Shown: positions 42,174 through 52,994 of the stretch, one piece after another | Layout: each line of letters begins with the position of its first letter | Position numbering within the stretch: position 1 is the first letter of the stretch | Source of the DNA: Limnoperna fortunei | Lineage: Eukaryota; Mollusca; Bivalvia; Mytilida; Modiolidae | Length of the DNA: 64,000 nucleotides | Assembly: GCA_944474755.1 (NCBI GenBank) | Contig: OX104114.1 | Coordinates: 47,991,070 to 48,055,069, forward strand | Direction: 5' to 3' | The notes under the pieces: generated by a model | Told to the model about the DNA's origin: nothing | The model's input: the letters and a program-made list of their open reading frames with translations, nothing else | Databases searched by the model: none | Program-made: the position numbers and the translations under genes

Positions 42174-42800
42174 AAGGCGCCGTCTATAGAGAGTCCGCTC
42201 CGTTTCGCAATGGCCATGAACATATGAATCGTGTAAATAATGCCGATTTTAATGTTTCCTTCAATGAAGATAGTAATACGGACCAAAGTGACGATAATGA
42301 AAATGACTCCGATGACAATTTTCAACCGTCAAATGATTTTGTATATTTGCATGTAAAGTTTCAGAGCATGAAAGTTGCTGCTCTTCTTGATTGTGGAAGT
42401 TCTATAAATCTAATGTCCTTGTATTTATACAACACAATTCCCGCTTACTCAAAATCTTCAATAGACACTATAAATAGTGGAAATATTAAACTGGCAAACA
42501 ATCAGTGCATTGATATTAAGGGAACGCAACAGTAAAAATGTATGTACAGGGTGAGAAACATATTATTGTAGTGTATATATTAAATGAAACTTCCCATCCG
42601 CTAATATTGGGTACCAGATATTTAAAAGAAAATGCAATTATAGTTGATTTTGGATCTTTAAAAGTTGTTCAAAACCATGCTAATGTGAGGTGTAGAAAGC
42701 GCATAATAATTGACGCTAATAGTGAAATAATTATATGGGGAAAATTGCCACAAAACATTACATTTGGTTATCAAGGTTTGTGCGAAAGTAGTTCGCAAAT
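42101..42800 (+). pseudogene. gypsy-2 aspartic protease region
   Basis: This opens in another frame overlapping the end of Gag. VAALLDCGSSINLMSLYLYN at about 42371-42430 is the aspartic-protease active-site loop, with Cys in place of the usual Thr/Ser (DCG). HPLILGTRYLKENAIIVDFG at about 42595-42650 is the second half (ILG.d.l). A frame change at about 42535 separates the halves. The DCG variant may reduce or abolish activity. Confidence 0.8.
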
Positions 42801-42999
42801 ATTGTCAAAAGGTCTTATCACTAATAAAGCACTCGTCACAGTTTCAAAAGACAGAACAGTTCCTGTTAAACTATTGAATATCGGGAGTTCGCCAATTGTC
42901 ATTCCAAAGGGTAAAATAATTGCGAAATTTACTAATTCGACTGACGAGTTCAGTGTGCGAAATGTTAAGTTTCATGACAACATTCCTTTAGTACAAAAC

Positions 43000-43880
43000 A
43001 TCAATTTTATGCCTAGGCCTAAACCCAAAACTGATAACGAAGCAGATAAAGATTTTTTTAGTAATTTCGAACATGATGAGTTAAATGTAGACAAAAAACA
43101 TTTGTTGGAACAACTGTTATGTGTTAACAAAGACATTTTTGTTACTAAGGATAACCCCTCATTAGGTGAGACAGATATTGTACAACATCATATCATTTTG
43201 AAACCAGATTTTCGTCCGTTGCATCAAAAACCGTATAGATTGACACCGCATAAAAAGGAGGTGCTCCAAAATCACCTTGACGAACTCCTTGAACAAGGCG
43301 TAATTTCAGAATTAAACGCGACAGAAGAGGCACCAATCACTAGCCTTGTTGTTCTAGTCACAAAGCGAAAAAAAACACCCCTCCGACCAACCATTAGACA
43401 GAGCGTCTAGTTTGAGACATTTTCGTTTCTGTGTAGACTTTCGCTATTTAAATTCCCAGACTGAAACATTTAAATACTGTATCCCAGATTTACAGGAATT
43501 GACGGAATCGTTCACGGAAAGAATTCCTAATTACATAGCCTCAATTGATATGAGCAGCGGATTTTTCCAGATGAAACTGTCATCAGAAAGTTCTAAATAC
43601 ACGGCTTTTAACACATGTTTCGGTACATTTAAGTTTTTGAGAGTTCCGATGGGTTTGCACACCTCGCCTAACTCGTTTCAACTGCTAATGGACAAAATTT
43701 TACGCAACTTGACTTTTCGCTCTTGTTTATGTTATCTGGACGACGTTTTGATCTGCTCCGAAACCTTTGAACAGCATTTATCGGATATCCAAGAAGGTTT
43801 TGATCGTTTCCGTCAAGCTGGACTTAAACTAAACCCTCAAAATGCTCATTTGCGAAATCCTCTGTGATTTTTCTTGGCCA
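43000..43880 (+). pseudogene. gypsy-2 reverse transcriptase
   Basis: This begins with HHIILKPDFRPLHQKPYRLT and HLDELLEQGVISELNATEEA. After a frame change near 43405 it continues HFRFCVDFRYLNSQT (first motif), IASIDMSSGFFQMKL (catalytic Asp), FGTFKFLRVPMGLHTSPNSF, and CYLDDVLICS (YxDD, both catalytic Asp). A further frame change near 43865 leads into FLGHHISKDGIR. The catalytic residues are intact, so only the frame lesions inactivate it. Confidence 0.9.
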
Positions 43881-44560
43881 CCATATTTCGAAGGATGGCA
43901 TCCGACCTCCGCAAGATCGTGTTAAAGCTCTTAATGAGTTCCCGTCTCCCCAAAACGTGAAACAGCTTCGTCGCGCATTAGGCATGTTTAATTGGTTTAG
44001 AAAATACATTGCTAACTACAGTGTCATAGCGGAGCCGCTAACAAAATTATTGAAGAAAAACGTGCCATTTAAGTGGAGTGTAGAACAAGAGAACGCGTTT
44101 AAGCTACTGAAATCGTCACTGTTACATTCAGAAATTTTATCGTTTCCGAGATTTGACCAGCCGTTCATTCTAGCAGTGGATAGTTCAGCAGTTGGTATAG
44201 GATACATGCTTTATCAGCAAGACCAAGAGGGTTCTAATGATAAAATTCGTCTTATTCGCTTTGGGTCTAAGTCTTTGAATTCATGGCAGAAATCTTACGA
44301 GCCGACCAAATTAGAGCTTCTCGGAGTAGTTACCAGTATCATTGACTGTGCTAGTTACTTACGCGGAAATAGATTCACGGTAGAATGTGATCACCAAGCC
44401 CTAAAACCTCTTTTTCAGAACAAGCTAAAAGGTGCAATTTATGATAGGTGGCTGGCGGTGTTACAACAGTTTAATTTTGATATTAAGTACAAGCCCGCCG
44501 CGCAAATGCAAGTACCAGACGCTCTTTCGCGGGTAGAAAGTTCGCCACCAATAAATCCTA
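43864..44560 (+). CDS. gypsy-2 RNase H domain (start of a 708-codon open frame)
   Basis: First part of the long frame 43864-45990. It holds the RT thumb (LRRALGMFNWFRKYIANYSV), then RNase H with FILAVDSSAVGIGYMLYQQ (Asp), SYEPTKLELLGVV (Glu) and TVECDHQALKPLF (Asp). The end is PAAQMQVPDALSRVESS. The domain is uninterrupted. It removes RNA from RNA:DNA hybrids during reverse transcription. Confidence 0.9.
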
Positions 44561-45360
44561 ATGCAGAAGAATTATTAAACGAAAATGATCCGTATTTTCC
44601 GTACGAGTCTGAAGAAGTGGGTAATATAGCGTTTGTTAATGCCGTCAAACATAGTAACGACGATTTAGATATGGGATATTTCGCTGACACGGAAGAAGTC
44701 AGTTCACCGGGTATTGTGGGAAAGTATTCGATAGAAAATCAAGGTGGAATTGATAGCGATTCCACTGTATACATCAACCAAACAAAGTCCATTTTGGATT
44801 GCCCGTTTTTTTGTACTGACGATGTTTTAAAGCCAGATGTTTCGAATTTATTCATACCTTTAGCTATGAGTACCGATGTTAATAGTTTTAATGATATTTT
44901 TGCCCATAAATCATATGATGTTTCAACAAAAGATACAATACTTACTCACTTTAGTGGAAAAGAAAGCTTTTCTGATCAATTATTGGATGTATTTTCCGAA
45001 ACACAAAAATCAAACGAAAGAATTGATTCAAATTTTGTAGAGGAAAATGACAGCATTTCGCCTCGCTTTTGTGATGTGTTTACAAAAGTTGGTATAGTTT
45101 TAGAAAAGGGTAAAACCATGAAAAGTGTCCCGAGCAAGTCACATTTCACTGATAATTTAATAGATTTACGTGGAAATGATTGCATTTTCACCGAACAAAA
45201 TAGTGATCCCGAGCAACAAGAAAAGAGTAAAACCATGACCAGTGTCCCGAGCAAGTCAAATTTCAATGATAATTTAATAGATTTACGTGGAAATGATTGC
45301 ATTTCCACCGAACAAAATATTGATCTCAAGCAAGAGGATTTAGGGTATATGTGCTGTGCG
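44561..45360 (+). CDS. gypsy-2 Pol linker with tandem duplication
   Basis: A region of about 265 residues between RNase H and integrase in the same open frame, acidic and serine-rich, with no recognised domain. It contains a 39-codon tandem duplication (45103-45219 and 45220-45336), with the shared segment DNLIDLRGNDCI. Ty3/gypsy Pol usually has a much shorter spacer here. Confidence 0.75.
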
Positions 45361-46323
45361 GCAGCTTTGAATACTTTTCATAATAAAGTTGACTTTTCAA
45401 AAGAGAATATTAAACACATGCGGCGACAGGATGAAAGACTGATCCCAATTATTGAATATCTGGCAAATGGAACTCTGCCAAAGTTACAAAAAGATGCACG
45501 GAGCTTAATACTCAAAGTTCCAGAATATTGTATCATGGAAGAACTCGTGTTTCATGTACGTTATGCTAAAAGTAAGCGTACACGACAGATGAACGAATTT
45601 CAAATTGTAGTTCCAAATATCTTAATCCCGACAATTTTACAATCATTTCATGAATCTCCTTTAGCCGGCCATATGGGAGTTCAGTCAACTGTAGACGCTA
45701 TTTCTGAGCATTTCTTCTTCCGAAATCTGCCATCAACTGTTGCCGAGTTTGTTCGTACCTGTCACGAATGTCAGGAGAGGAAAATGACAAAAGCTCACAC
45801 GAAGTCGAACATTATTTCTTTTCGCACACCGTCTGAACCATTCCAAACATGGCAAATGGACCTTTTTGGACCTTGTCCCATAACACAACAAAGCAATACT
45901 TACATTTTTACTGCAATAGACATGTTTTCAAAGTTTCTGTTTACTTTGCCGCTATCTAATTGCGATTCAGTGACAGTCTCACAGGCCTAATTCCAGCTAG
46001 TTTGTACATTTGGTGTTTGCGATTGCATTATTAGTGACAGGGGTAGTGAATTTATTTCACAATGTATTGAGTATTTATGCCAAATGTTGGACATACAGAA
46101 AAATTTTACCCCTAGTTACATTCATCACTGTTTGGGACTATGTGAACGGACCCATAGGACTCTAGACGAGCGCATAACTCCATTTGTAAAGAAAGGCTTT
46201 CAGTGGAACGCAGTTTTGCCCGCGATTACGTTCTCATTCAATTCGTCGCCAAATGACTCTACAAAGTATTCGCCTTACGAAGTTGTGTATGGATGTAAAC
46301 TCCTTACATGTGGACTACCATAG
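45361..46323 (+). pseudogene. gypsy-2 integrase zinc-binding and catalytic core
   Basis: The HHCC domain reads SFHESPLAGHMGVQSTVDAI and TCHECQERK. The catalytic core reads WQMDLFGPCP (Asp), CIISDRGSEFIS (Asp) and LGLCERTHRTL (Glu), so the DDE triad is complete. A TAA at 45988-45990 interrupts it between the first and second Asp, consistent with a single TTA to TAA change. The enzyme would insert the cDNA into the host genome. Confidence 0.9.
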
Positions 46324-46886
46324 CTACACGAGTCAAAAAACCGAACAGCTTAAGATCATTCGCGAAAATGCTGGAAGTCGCAGGAAAAATTATGACAGAA
46401 AGAGTTAACAAATCTTCAAATCCGTTATCTTTGGAAAAAGGTGATTTTGTGTATATGCTCAAAGATAACATAAAACCCGGCAAAAAGTTTCAGCCAAAAT
46501 ACTCGGGACCATTTGTTGTACAGGAAGTTGTATCGCCTCATCTAGTGAAACTTAAAGAAAAAGACACTGGTAAATTATTTAAAAATCCGGTGCATCTAGA
46601 CCGTCTAAAAATAGCTTTGGTACGTGCGCCTACTCCAAGAAACTACTTCAATCCGGAACCCGCGGCTGATTCAAGTGAACATGAAAATGTACCAAGCCAG
46701 AAAACATCAGAGAAAGAAGAGACAATCCAGAATCATTATGACAACTTACAAAAAAGGAGTCGCTCCAGGCGACAAATACGTAAACCAGTCCGCTACTTGT
46801 CTAACACGGACTACAGTACAACCGTTGAAAGTTCAACAGATAACGGTTATTATAAGATCAAGCGCATATTGGCTCAGCGTTTTTGA
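46308..46886 (+). CDS. gypsy-2 integrase C-terminal domain
   Basis: An open frame of 192 residues containing LEKGDFVYMLKDN and KKFQPKYSGPFVVQEVVSPH, the SH3-like GPF-containing fold of gypsy integrases, then a basic tail (KRSRSRRQIRKPVRYLSNTD). It is in a different frame from the catalytic core, with one or two indels at 46310-46400. Confidence 0.85.
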   Translation: MWTTIATRVKKPNSLRSFAKMLEVAGKIMTERVNKSSNPLSLEKGDFVYMLKDNIKPGKKFQPKYSGPFVVQEVVSPHLVKLKEKDTGKLFKNPVHLDRLKIALVRAPTPRNYFNPEPAADSSEHENVPSQKTSEKEETIQNHYDNLQKRSRSRRQIRKPVRYLSNTDYSTTVESSTDNGYYKIKRILAQRF

Positions 46887-47806
46887 AATGGACAAAATGA
46901 ATATCTGTTGCAATATAAAGGGGAGCCTGCACAAAACGCCATTTGGACTCCGCTTGAACAATGAAATGATGCTGCGAAACAATCCATTATCAATCGCCCG
47001 CCGCCGGTAGTTGATTAGACACAGATATGTAGTGGAAACGATAGCATTTCCATTAATTAAAGTGAATTTCTAAACATGTTAATTATTTGCTAATTGTTAC
47101 AGTTTACATGTATTTGATTACACCTATTATTAATTACATTTGTTTTTTTAAACGGACAACGAGTCTAATTTTTTTCAATATACTTATGTAGTTAGAATAA
47201 TTCTGGAATGATATTTCCTGTTTATTATAGTCCAATGTGGAGCTTTAATTTATATGTGGTTTAAAATGGTATAACTTGCATACATGTAAATGGTAAAATT
47301 CTCCCTTCGATTTGAGGAGTTAACAGCTGAAGAATAAATGCAAACATATATGCTTACATGCGATCAATATCCTTTGATGTAAAGAGAGTTACAATTATAT
47401 TGCTTGGTACATTCCGGTTTGATTATTTTTTTTTCTTTTAAACCAAAAATGGAATGCCAAATTTACACAAGGTATGCAAACACAGCTATGTTCTCTCGTT
47501 TAAAACATTGAGGTTAAATAGATTTATTCTCGCTGTTCAAAAAATTAATCAACATGATTTGTATATCTTCTCTTCTTTCAAGGAGCTCAATCTTATTTTG
47601 CAAGAAAAGTTTTCAAGTACCTTTAATTCGCATAGATGTAGATCATGGAAAATGTATAGCTTGAATTTGGTTTTGTTTTTGTTTTTTTATGAATAGATTT
47701 GAAAATGTTTGTCAATTATATACTTTACAGTTTTTTTTTCTTATGTTTACAATATTTACATTTGAGCATCTCGCCGACCATTTGAAACGAATAGGATTTG
47801 TTTTTT
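46887..47806 (+). other. gypsy-2 3' non-coding tail
   Basis: AT-rich, no conserved ORF. The word AACGATAGCATTTCC at 47038 echoes AATGATAGCATTTCC at 40777 before gag, possibly a shared RNA signal. The open frames here (46624-47010 and 47454-47696) have no recognisable content. Confidence 0.5.
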
Positions 47807-47819
47807 AACGGGCGGGGGA
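47807..47819 (+). promoter_or_regulatory. gypsy-2 polypurine tract
   Basis: AACGGGCGGGGGA immediately precedes the 3' LTR. A purine run here primes plus-strand DNA synthesis; one C interrupts it. Confidence 0.65.
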
Positions 47820-48061
47820 TGTTACAAAGTAGTTTGGTATGGTCAACGAGTTGCTCAAATCGAGTTATCGTTCTTAGTCATTGTAACGCTGTAGTTACGT
47901 AATTGTTTGTGTCCAGAATTGTTTTCTTTTTTTGGTTTTTGTGAGATTGATTTGTGGATGTGACGGAAAATAAAAGTTGAAAGAAAATTTTATTATTCAT
48001 CCAAAGTCTCTACCATGCCATTTTTCCATCGAATAAAGGCAACGTGAGCGACATCCCTACA
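47820..48061 (+). repeat. gypsy-2 3' LTR
   Basis: 242 bp, about 98% identical to 39667-39912, followed by the TCAT duplication at 48062-48065. It ends the element. Confidence 0.95.
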
Positions 48062-48430
48062 TCATTTATTTATAATGACACTCAATGATTAAGGCCATTC
48101 TTTGGTCAGTCTGTGTCTATAGTCTTGACAAAAACACCGTCAATTGTATCGTTGCATACTTACTAAACTTTTATATTATTTTTTGTCTATATATGTATAT
48201 TTATTTTTTGTTTATATTATTAAGATATATATATAAATCTAGAGAATTATGCAACGATACTACTGTTTCTATCATAAATCAATTAATATATTAATAAAAA
48301 AGCCAAAATTTGCAAGTTTGCCCATTTCAGACATATAACTTGCATCAAATATATATAAATGTCTCCTTATAAAGATAAGTGTTGTCATAATCTTCTAAAA
48401 GATTCAAATCTAAAAATAATTTCTTTTCTA
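48062..48430. other. Continuation of the gypsy-2 target sequence
   Basis: TTTATTTATAATGACACTCA and AACACCGTCAATTGTATCGT repeat the sequence at 39210-39310. From about 48210 it is AT-rich with no feature. Confidence 0.5.
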
Positions 48431-48525
48431 TAATACCCAAGGGCCTCAGTTGCCGAGTGGTTAAGGTTGTATTCATCTACTATTGATATTATGCCTGTCA
48501 GCACTTGATAAATCCTACCGCTGCC
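48431..48525 (+). repeat. Degenerate tRNA-like SINE head
   Basis: GGGCCTCAGTTGCCGAGTGG is an A-box-like start as in the SINE at 36974. The B-box is not clear. It ends where the family-D element begins. Confidence 0.45.
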
Positions 48526-48559
48526 AGCTCAATAGAACGAATAATCGTACCCACGCATT

Positions 48560-48948
48560 TTTTTTTGGCGAGGGTACGTATTTAGTCCCATTACTCGTAA
48601 TGTAGCAGAGAGGGAGTGAATCACTTCCGGCACTTTGATGTCCAAAAGAAGTTGCATATACAATCAGACGTGGTCGATCTTGATATCTTTCGACAGTGTC
48701 ACAATTTTTTTCATCGATTTCCTGTTTAAAATCGATCATTATTGATACGTGATGATAGTTATTGCCGTTTTTAATAACCCGCTGTGCGTTGTGTATTAAT
48801 TGACATTCGTGTCTCTTTTTGATTACGTTTACTACATGAAAAACATTGAGAAACCCCAAACTGAATGGCGTGTTGCATCTCGGGTAAAATATATGCAAAT
48901 TACTGGATTCTTACTACGGAATGGTAGTTATAGTATGCAAATTAGCAC
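48560..48948. mobile_element. Family-D repeat element, copy 1
   Basis: It matches 58636-59026 along about 390 bp. It starts TTTTTTGGCGAGGGTACG and carries TAGTCCCATTACTCGTAATG and GGGAGTGAATCAC. That last core is also found inside family E, suggesting related elements with different outer ends. It has no ORF. Confidence 0.7.
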
Positions 48949-49350
48949 GTTTATAATGAAATTAGATCACATGATCCATATACGGAAAAATGATCAATAT
49001 AGCATTTTCGACGTGCATCTTCAAAGTCGAAAAAAGGAACTTCTTCAATAAAGATCATTTCCCGTTAGTTTCGGAATGGCTAAAGCTTTAATAACGTTAA
49101 GAAGATGAATATTATGTTTGAATTTTGTATAAATAGACCGAAATTATAATTTTTTATTCGCTACACTACGAGCAATAGGACTGAATTCTGCCGTTAATCC
49201 GACAAATCACAAAACTAGCTTCGGATCATAACGGCAGTAAAATATTCGGCTTAAATACCAGCTCAACTTCAATCTTGATTGACAATTATTAAAAGCTTCC
49301 TCCAATAAAAATAGGACGCTCCAATATAGTTTAAAAAATGCAGAATTAGA
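48949..49350. other. Gene-free spacer
   Basis: No supported feature. A palindrome begins at 49352. Confidence 0.35.
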
Positions 49351-49351
49351 T

Positions 49352-49442
49352 ATATGCTTTCGAATGATTCTGGGTCGACTTTATTATAGTGAGTTCCACA
49401 CACACTATAACAAAATCAACCCAGTATCATTCAAAAGCATAT
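49352..49442. repeat. Inverted repeat with 40-bp arms
   Basis: Left arm 49352-49391 (ATATGCTTTCGAATGATTCT, then GGGTCGACTTTATTATAGTG). Right arm 49403-49442 is its reverse complement with a few mismatches. The loop is 11 bases. It could form a long hairpin or be a foldback element. Confidence 0.8.
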
Positions 49443-49591
49443 GTCTACGAATCGATTTGCATATAGGTTCTGCGATTCAAACAAACAGAAAAAATATTTT
49501 ATGACTGCATGAGGTAACATATATCTCTATAATCAGAATGCATGTAAACTAGTTCCAGTATTAAATTTAAACAAAGTGTTAATAGTAAAAT

Positions 49592-49785
49592 GTCAAAGAT
49601 ACCAAGGTTAACAAATTTTTTTTCTCCGCCAGATACGCGTTTCGTCTAATCAAGACTCATCAGTGGCGCTCAAACCCAAACAATATGTAAAAATCCAAAT
49701 GACTAAGATGTAGAGCTTTTATCACCAAAATTCCAAAATGTTATATCAAATCCGGCTACGGCTATCTACACCTTGAACTAGAAAA
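49592..49785 (+). repeat. Direct repeat, left copy
   Basis: About 190 bp matching 49965-50150: GTCAAAGATACCAAGGTTAA, ACGCGTTTCGTCTAATCAAG, ACTCATCAGTGGCGCTCAAA and CTATCTACACCTTGAA. I recall this wording as a dispersed repeat of mussel genomes. Confidence 0.75.
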
Positions 49786-49964
49786 ACATTAGAATTAAAA
49801 TATTTTGTGAAATTTCGAGTCAGTAAATTTAGACAATGACTTTATCACTGTTAGAATCAATGATTTTTCTGTCAGCACCGAAGTGTGGCTACTGGGCTGG
49901 TGATACCCTCGGGGACAAACAGTCCACCAGCAGAGGCATCGACCCAGTGGTTGCAAATAAAATA
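49786..49964 (+). repeat. Conserved block between the two direct repeats
   Basis: Contains AGCACCGAAGTGTGGCTACT, GGGCTGGTGATACCCTCGGG, and CCACCAGCAGAGGCATCGAC, GC-richer than its surroundings. I recall this as part of a widespread bivalve repeat. Function unknown. Confidence 0.55.
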
Positions 49965-50150
49965 TCGTCAAAGATACCAAGGTTAACAAAAAATTTGTCT
50001 TTTCGCCAGACGCGCGTTTCGTCTAATCAAGACTCATCAGTGGCGCTCAAACCCAAACAATATGTAAAACTCCACATGATTAATGAGCTTTTATCACCAA
50101 AATTCCAAAACGTTATATCAAATCCGGCTAAGGCTATCTACACCTTGAAA
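49965..50150 (+). repeat. Direct repeat, right copy
   Basis: Second copy of 49592-49785 with scattered substitutions and small indels. The pair might be LTR-like, but there are no TG/CA ends or target duplication that I can confirm. Confidence 0.75.
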
Positions 50151-50497
50151 AGACACAATCACGTGGAGTGCTTTTCTGCTTGCATTTTATAAAATTAATA
50201 TTCAATATATCGCTATTGAAAATTTTTATTACGAAAACCCAATAAAAAAATTTCCACAGTACATATTTCACACTATGCCCTTGTTGTTTACATGTACTTG
50301 ACTCAAGGGTCTCACGCTGTTTACAAAAGATTTCCAGCTTTCGAGACGTTCTATGGTATTCACGCCTATACCGCAAAGGACTTTACCCGAAGGCCGGGTT
50401 TCAAATAGACAATAAATAGACAATAATCCAGACTTGCCACAAGTCCCTTTGAATTTTTTTGCACAAGTGGATAGTATAAGAAGTGTTGATAATTAGA

Positions 50498-50688
50498 GTG
50501 AGGTGCTGATTATGATTTGTGCAGTCCAAAAGTAGTATCTTTTGGGTTGTATTCTAGCAAGGTCCCCTGCTAGATGACATCTGTGTTTCAATAGTTCACG
50601 AATTTCTCCAGGTTTAAAGTTTTGGCGTTGAGATATCGTAGGCTTGTGTAGAGTGAGGTACTGATTATGATTTGTGCAGTCCAAAAGT
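50498..50688. repeat. 154-bp tandem duplication at the LINE-D 3' end
   Basis: GAGTGAGGTGCTGATTATGA at 50498 recurs as GAGTGAGGTACTGATTATGA at 50652, each followed by TTTGTGCAGTCCAAAAG. The coding segment FWTAQIIISTSL is therefore present twice. Confidence 0.75.
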
Positions 50689-51751
50689 TGTGTATCCCTC
50701 TTTTCAATTGTCCGATTCGTACAGATTTTTTCTTGCCATCATCTAACCATTCCCTTGCATTGCCAAGGTCATATTTCAGGAATAGTTTTTGTACGTCTAT
50801 ATACCAGCTTTGGCTGCTCATTGGCTTAACCTCCAACTGCCTTCTGGCTAATCTTTTCTCTAGGCTGTTTTCCCCCTGTTCACAAATATTACAGTAGAAA
50901 GTCAGAGTTTTGATATGGATTTGTGCCTCCACTGGTAATATTCCAGTAAGAACATAAATTGGCGGGTCTGGGGTATTTGTTTCTACCATAGCATGGAATA
51001 AACGTCTTAAAAGATGATTATGGATGACAACATTAAATGTCGCTTTTGCATCAAGGAGTACCAACTCATAATTTTGGTTATTATCCTTGGAGTCTCTATA
51101 GATCTCTTCCACTGGCAAAGCTGCGTTGATTGGTGATGAATTTCTAGTAAAGCCTCTTTGGGTCGGGTTTTGGGTTGCAAGAACATATGCTTGGATCCTG
51201 ACTCTCAGTACAGCTTCTATTATCTTATTTATAACTGGAAGTACTGTTATTCCTTTATAATTTGTAGACTGGTTTTTATCTCCTTTATTTTTATATAATG
51301 GAGTTAAGAGGCCTACTCTAAGTACGTTTGGTATTTGTCCCAATTTAATAATTAAGTTAATTAACATCAAAAGAAAGTTTTTTAGCTTGTGCCCTTCATT
51401 ATGGATATGTTCTATGGTGATTCCATATATATCAGCGGATTTCCCTCTGTTGATCAATTTTATTGCTTCTTGTAGCTCTTCATTTGATGCTGGTGGGATA
51501 TGCTTGTTTTGGATTAGCTCTTCAATCAGTTTAATTTCATAATTGACATTATGGTGGTATTGTTGATCCCCGGTGTAGGTCGATTCGTTTGACATCGCCA
51601 GTGAACTGAAATGTTGCCGGAATCCCTCAATGACTAAATCTCCCTCATAGAGTTGTTCGTCTACAATAATTTCTTGTATATTGGTGTTCTTGTATCTGTT
51701 ATTTCCTATTAGCTGGTGGAAAAACCTTGGATCTTTTGTTCTAGTTTCCAT
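50588..51751 (-). pseudogene. LINE-D reverse transcriptase, palm deleted
   Basis: An open frame of 387 residues. The start has NRGKSADIYGITIEHIH, LRVGLLTPLYKNKGDKNQST, NYKGITVLPVINKIIEAVLR, TQRGFTRNSSPINAALPVEE and LVLLDAKATFNVVIHNHLLR (first catalytic Asp). It then jumps directly to TPDPPIYVLTGILPVEAQIH and ENSLEKRLARRQLEV, a region that normally lies after the YADD box. So a few hundred residues, including the catalytic AspAsp, are deleted in frame. This explains why the frame is long but the enzyme cannot be active. Confidence 0.8.
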
Positions 51752-52229
51752 TATTCTCTGATTTTCTTGGTCCCTGACCCTAGCCTAAACTCCTTCTTTG
51801 ATTTGATCATGTTGTTATAGTTAGTGTCATCTGGTTGTCGTGACTGGCCATTCCTTACCCATATGCTGTAGTAATGCCTAATTTCGTTCAATGCTTTTTT
51901 GATTGCTGGTGTCCATACCTTTAGTTTTGGTCTGGATACAAAAGTTTGTTTCCTGTTTGTGCAACTGTTGGCAGATTATTTAAGCATGTCATGTAGTTCA
52001 TGTAGCATCTCATCAGCATCCTTAATTGTCTCAAGGGGTTTGCTGAGTAACAAATCTAGGTGCTTGTTTACCATAGACTCATACAGATCTTTGTAAACTT
52101 TATGCGATTGAATTGATGAGAAGTTTGTCTTTTGATTGGGTTTGTTTGGTTGATCTCTATTTGTACAGACTTGTTCAATCTCTATTTGGGTCGGGTAATG
52201 GTCCGATATATTGCTGATGATATCCTTCA

Positions 52230-52994
52230 TGATTCTTTTCCCAAGATCATTAGACTTGATCTTAAGTAGAAAGTAGTCCAGCTCTGAGCATTCCTCCCCA
52301 TTTGGTCTGATAAATGTTCCGAATAAACTGCAGTAGATAGTCTTTTCGTTTGTTATACCTAGAGTCGTTGGCTAACTCTTCGTTCAGATCCCCTCCAATG
52401 ATGATTTCAGTGGTGCTTTTGATATTTTTGTACTACTAGTATTTCATATAACTAATCTATTGTATCTTTATAGTCATCTTCATGGTTACGACTCCCAATC
52501 GCTGGTAAATAGACTGAGGCAATGAGAAACCTTCTACTGGTTGAGCCTTGAATGCACTGTATTCTCTCTCTCCCATCCTCTAACGGTTTAACTGTATTAT
52601 CTAAGTTTTGGTTCCATTTGTTTGCCACGCCACCAAATCCCCTTGGTAGGTATTGTGGTGATAATTTTTCATATTTATCAACGCTCTTTCCTGCATAGCA
52701 GATGTCTTTCTCAAGATCAGAAATTGTATCAATATGAGCCTGTAAGAGCCATGTGTCCTGAAGCAGTACGATATTGTTGTCTTTTATGAGCTGTGCAATA
52801 GTATGCCAGTTTGCCTTCGCTCCCTTACAATTGAAAGATACCACCTTTAAATTTGAGTTTGGACTCGATGGGTTCTGTGTTATTGCCGTTGGTGCAGGAG
52901 CCTGGTGTGGTCTAAAAATTAATCTGTTGAGGAAATGGACTGTTTTGCGTATTCTGGCCCCTTTTACTAGCTTGGTTATAGGTACCAGTACCAC
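52230..52994 (-). pseudogene. LINE-D EEP endonuclease
   Basis: Reading NSNLKVVSFNCKGAKANWHT, NNIVLLQDTWLL (usual Q-E/T-W), ERIQCIQGSTSRRFLIASVY and LPAIGS. Beyond 52452, in another frame, an IIIGGDLNEELAN-like block occurs at about 52385. This is the nicking endonuclease that primes LINE insertion. Frame breaks make it non-functional. Confidence 0.75.

Larger units (their letters stand above)
39667..48061 (+). mobile_element. Ty3/gypsy LTR retrotransposon with extra SGNH-like ORF (gypsy-2)
   Basis: This is a complete 8,395-bp element. LTRs are at 39667-39912 and 47820-48061, starting TGTTACAAAG and ending CATCCCTACA. A 4-bp duplication TCAT flanks it (39663-39666 and 48062-48065). The order is LTR, primer site, SGNH-like ORF, short ORF, Gag with three zinc knuckles, protease, RT, RNase H, long linker, integrase, non-coding tail, polypurine tract, LTR. 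The LTRs differ by 5 substitutions and one T-run indel over 242 aligned bases. Despite this recent-looking pair, the ORFs carry about nine frame or stop lesions. Confidence 0.95.
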
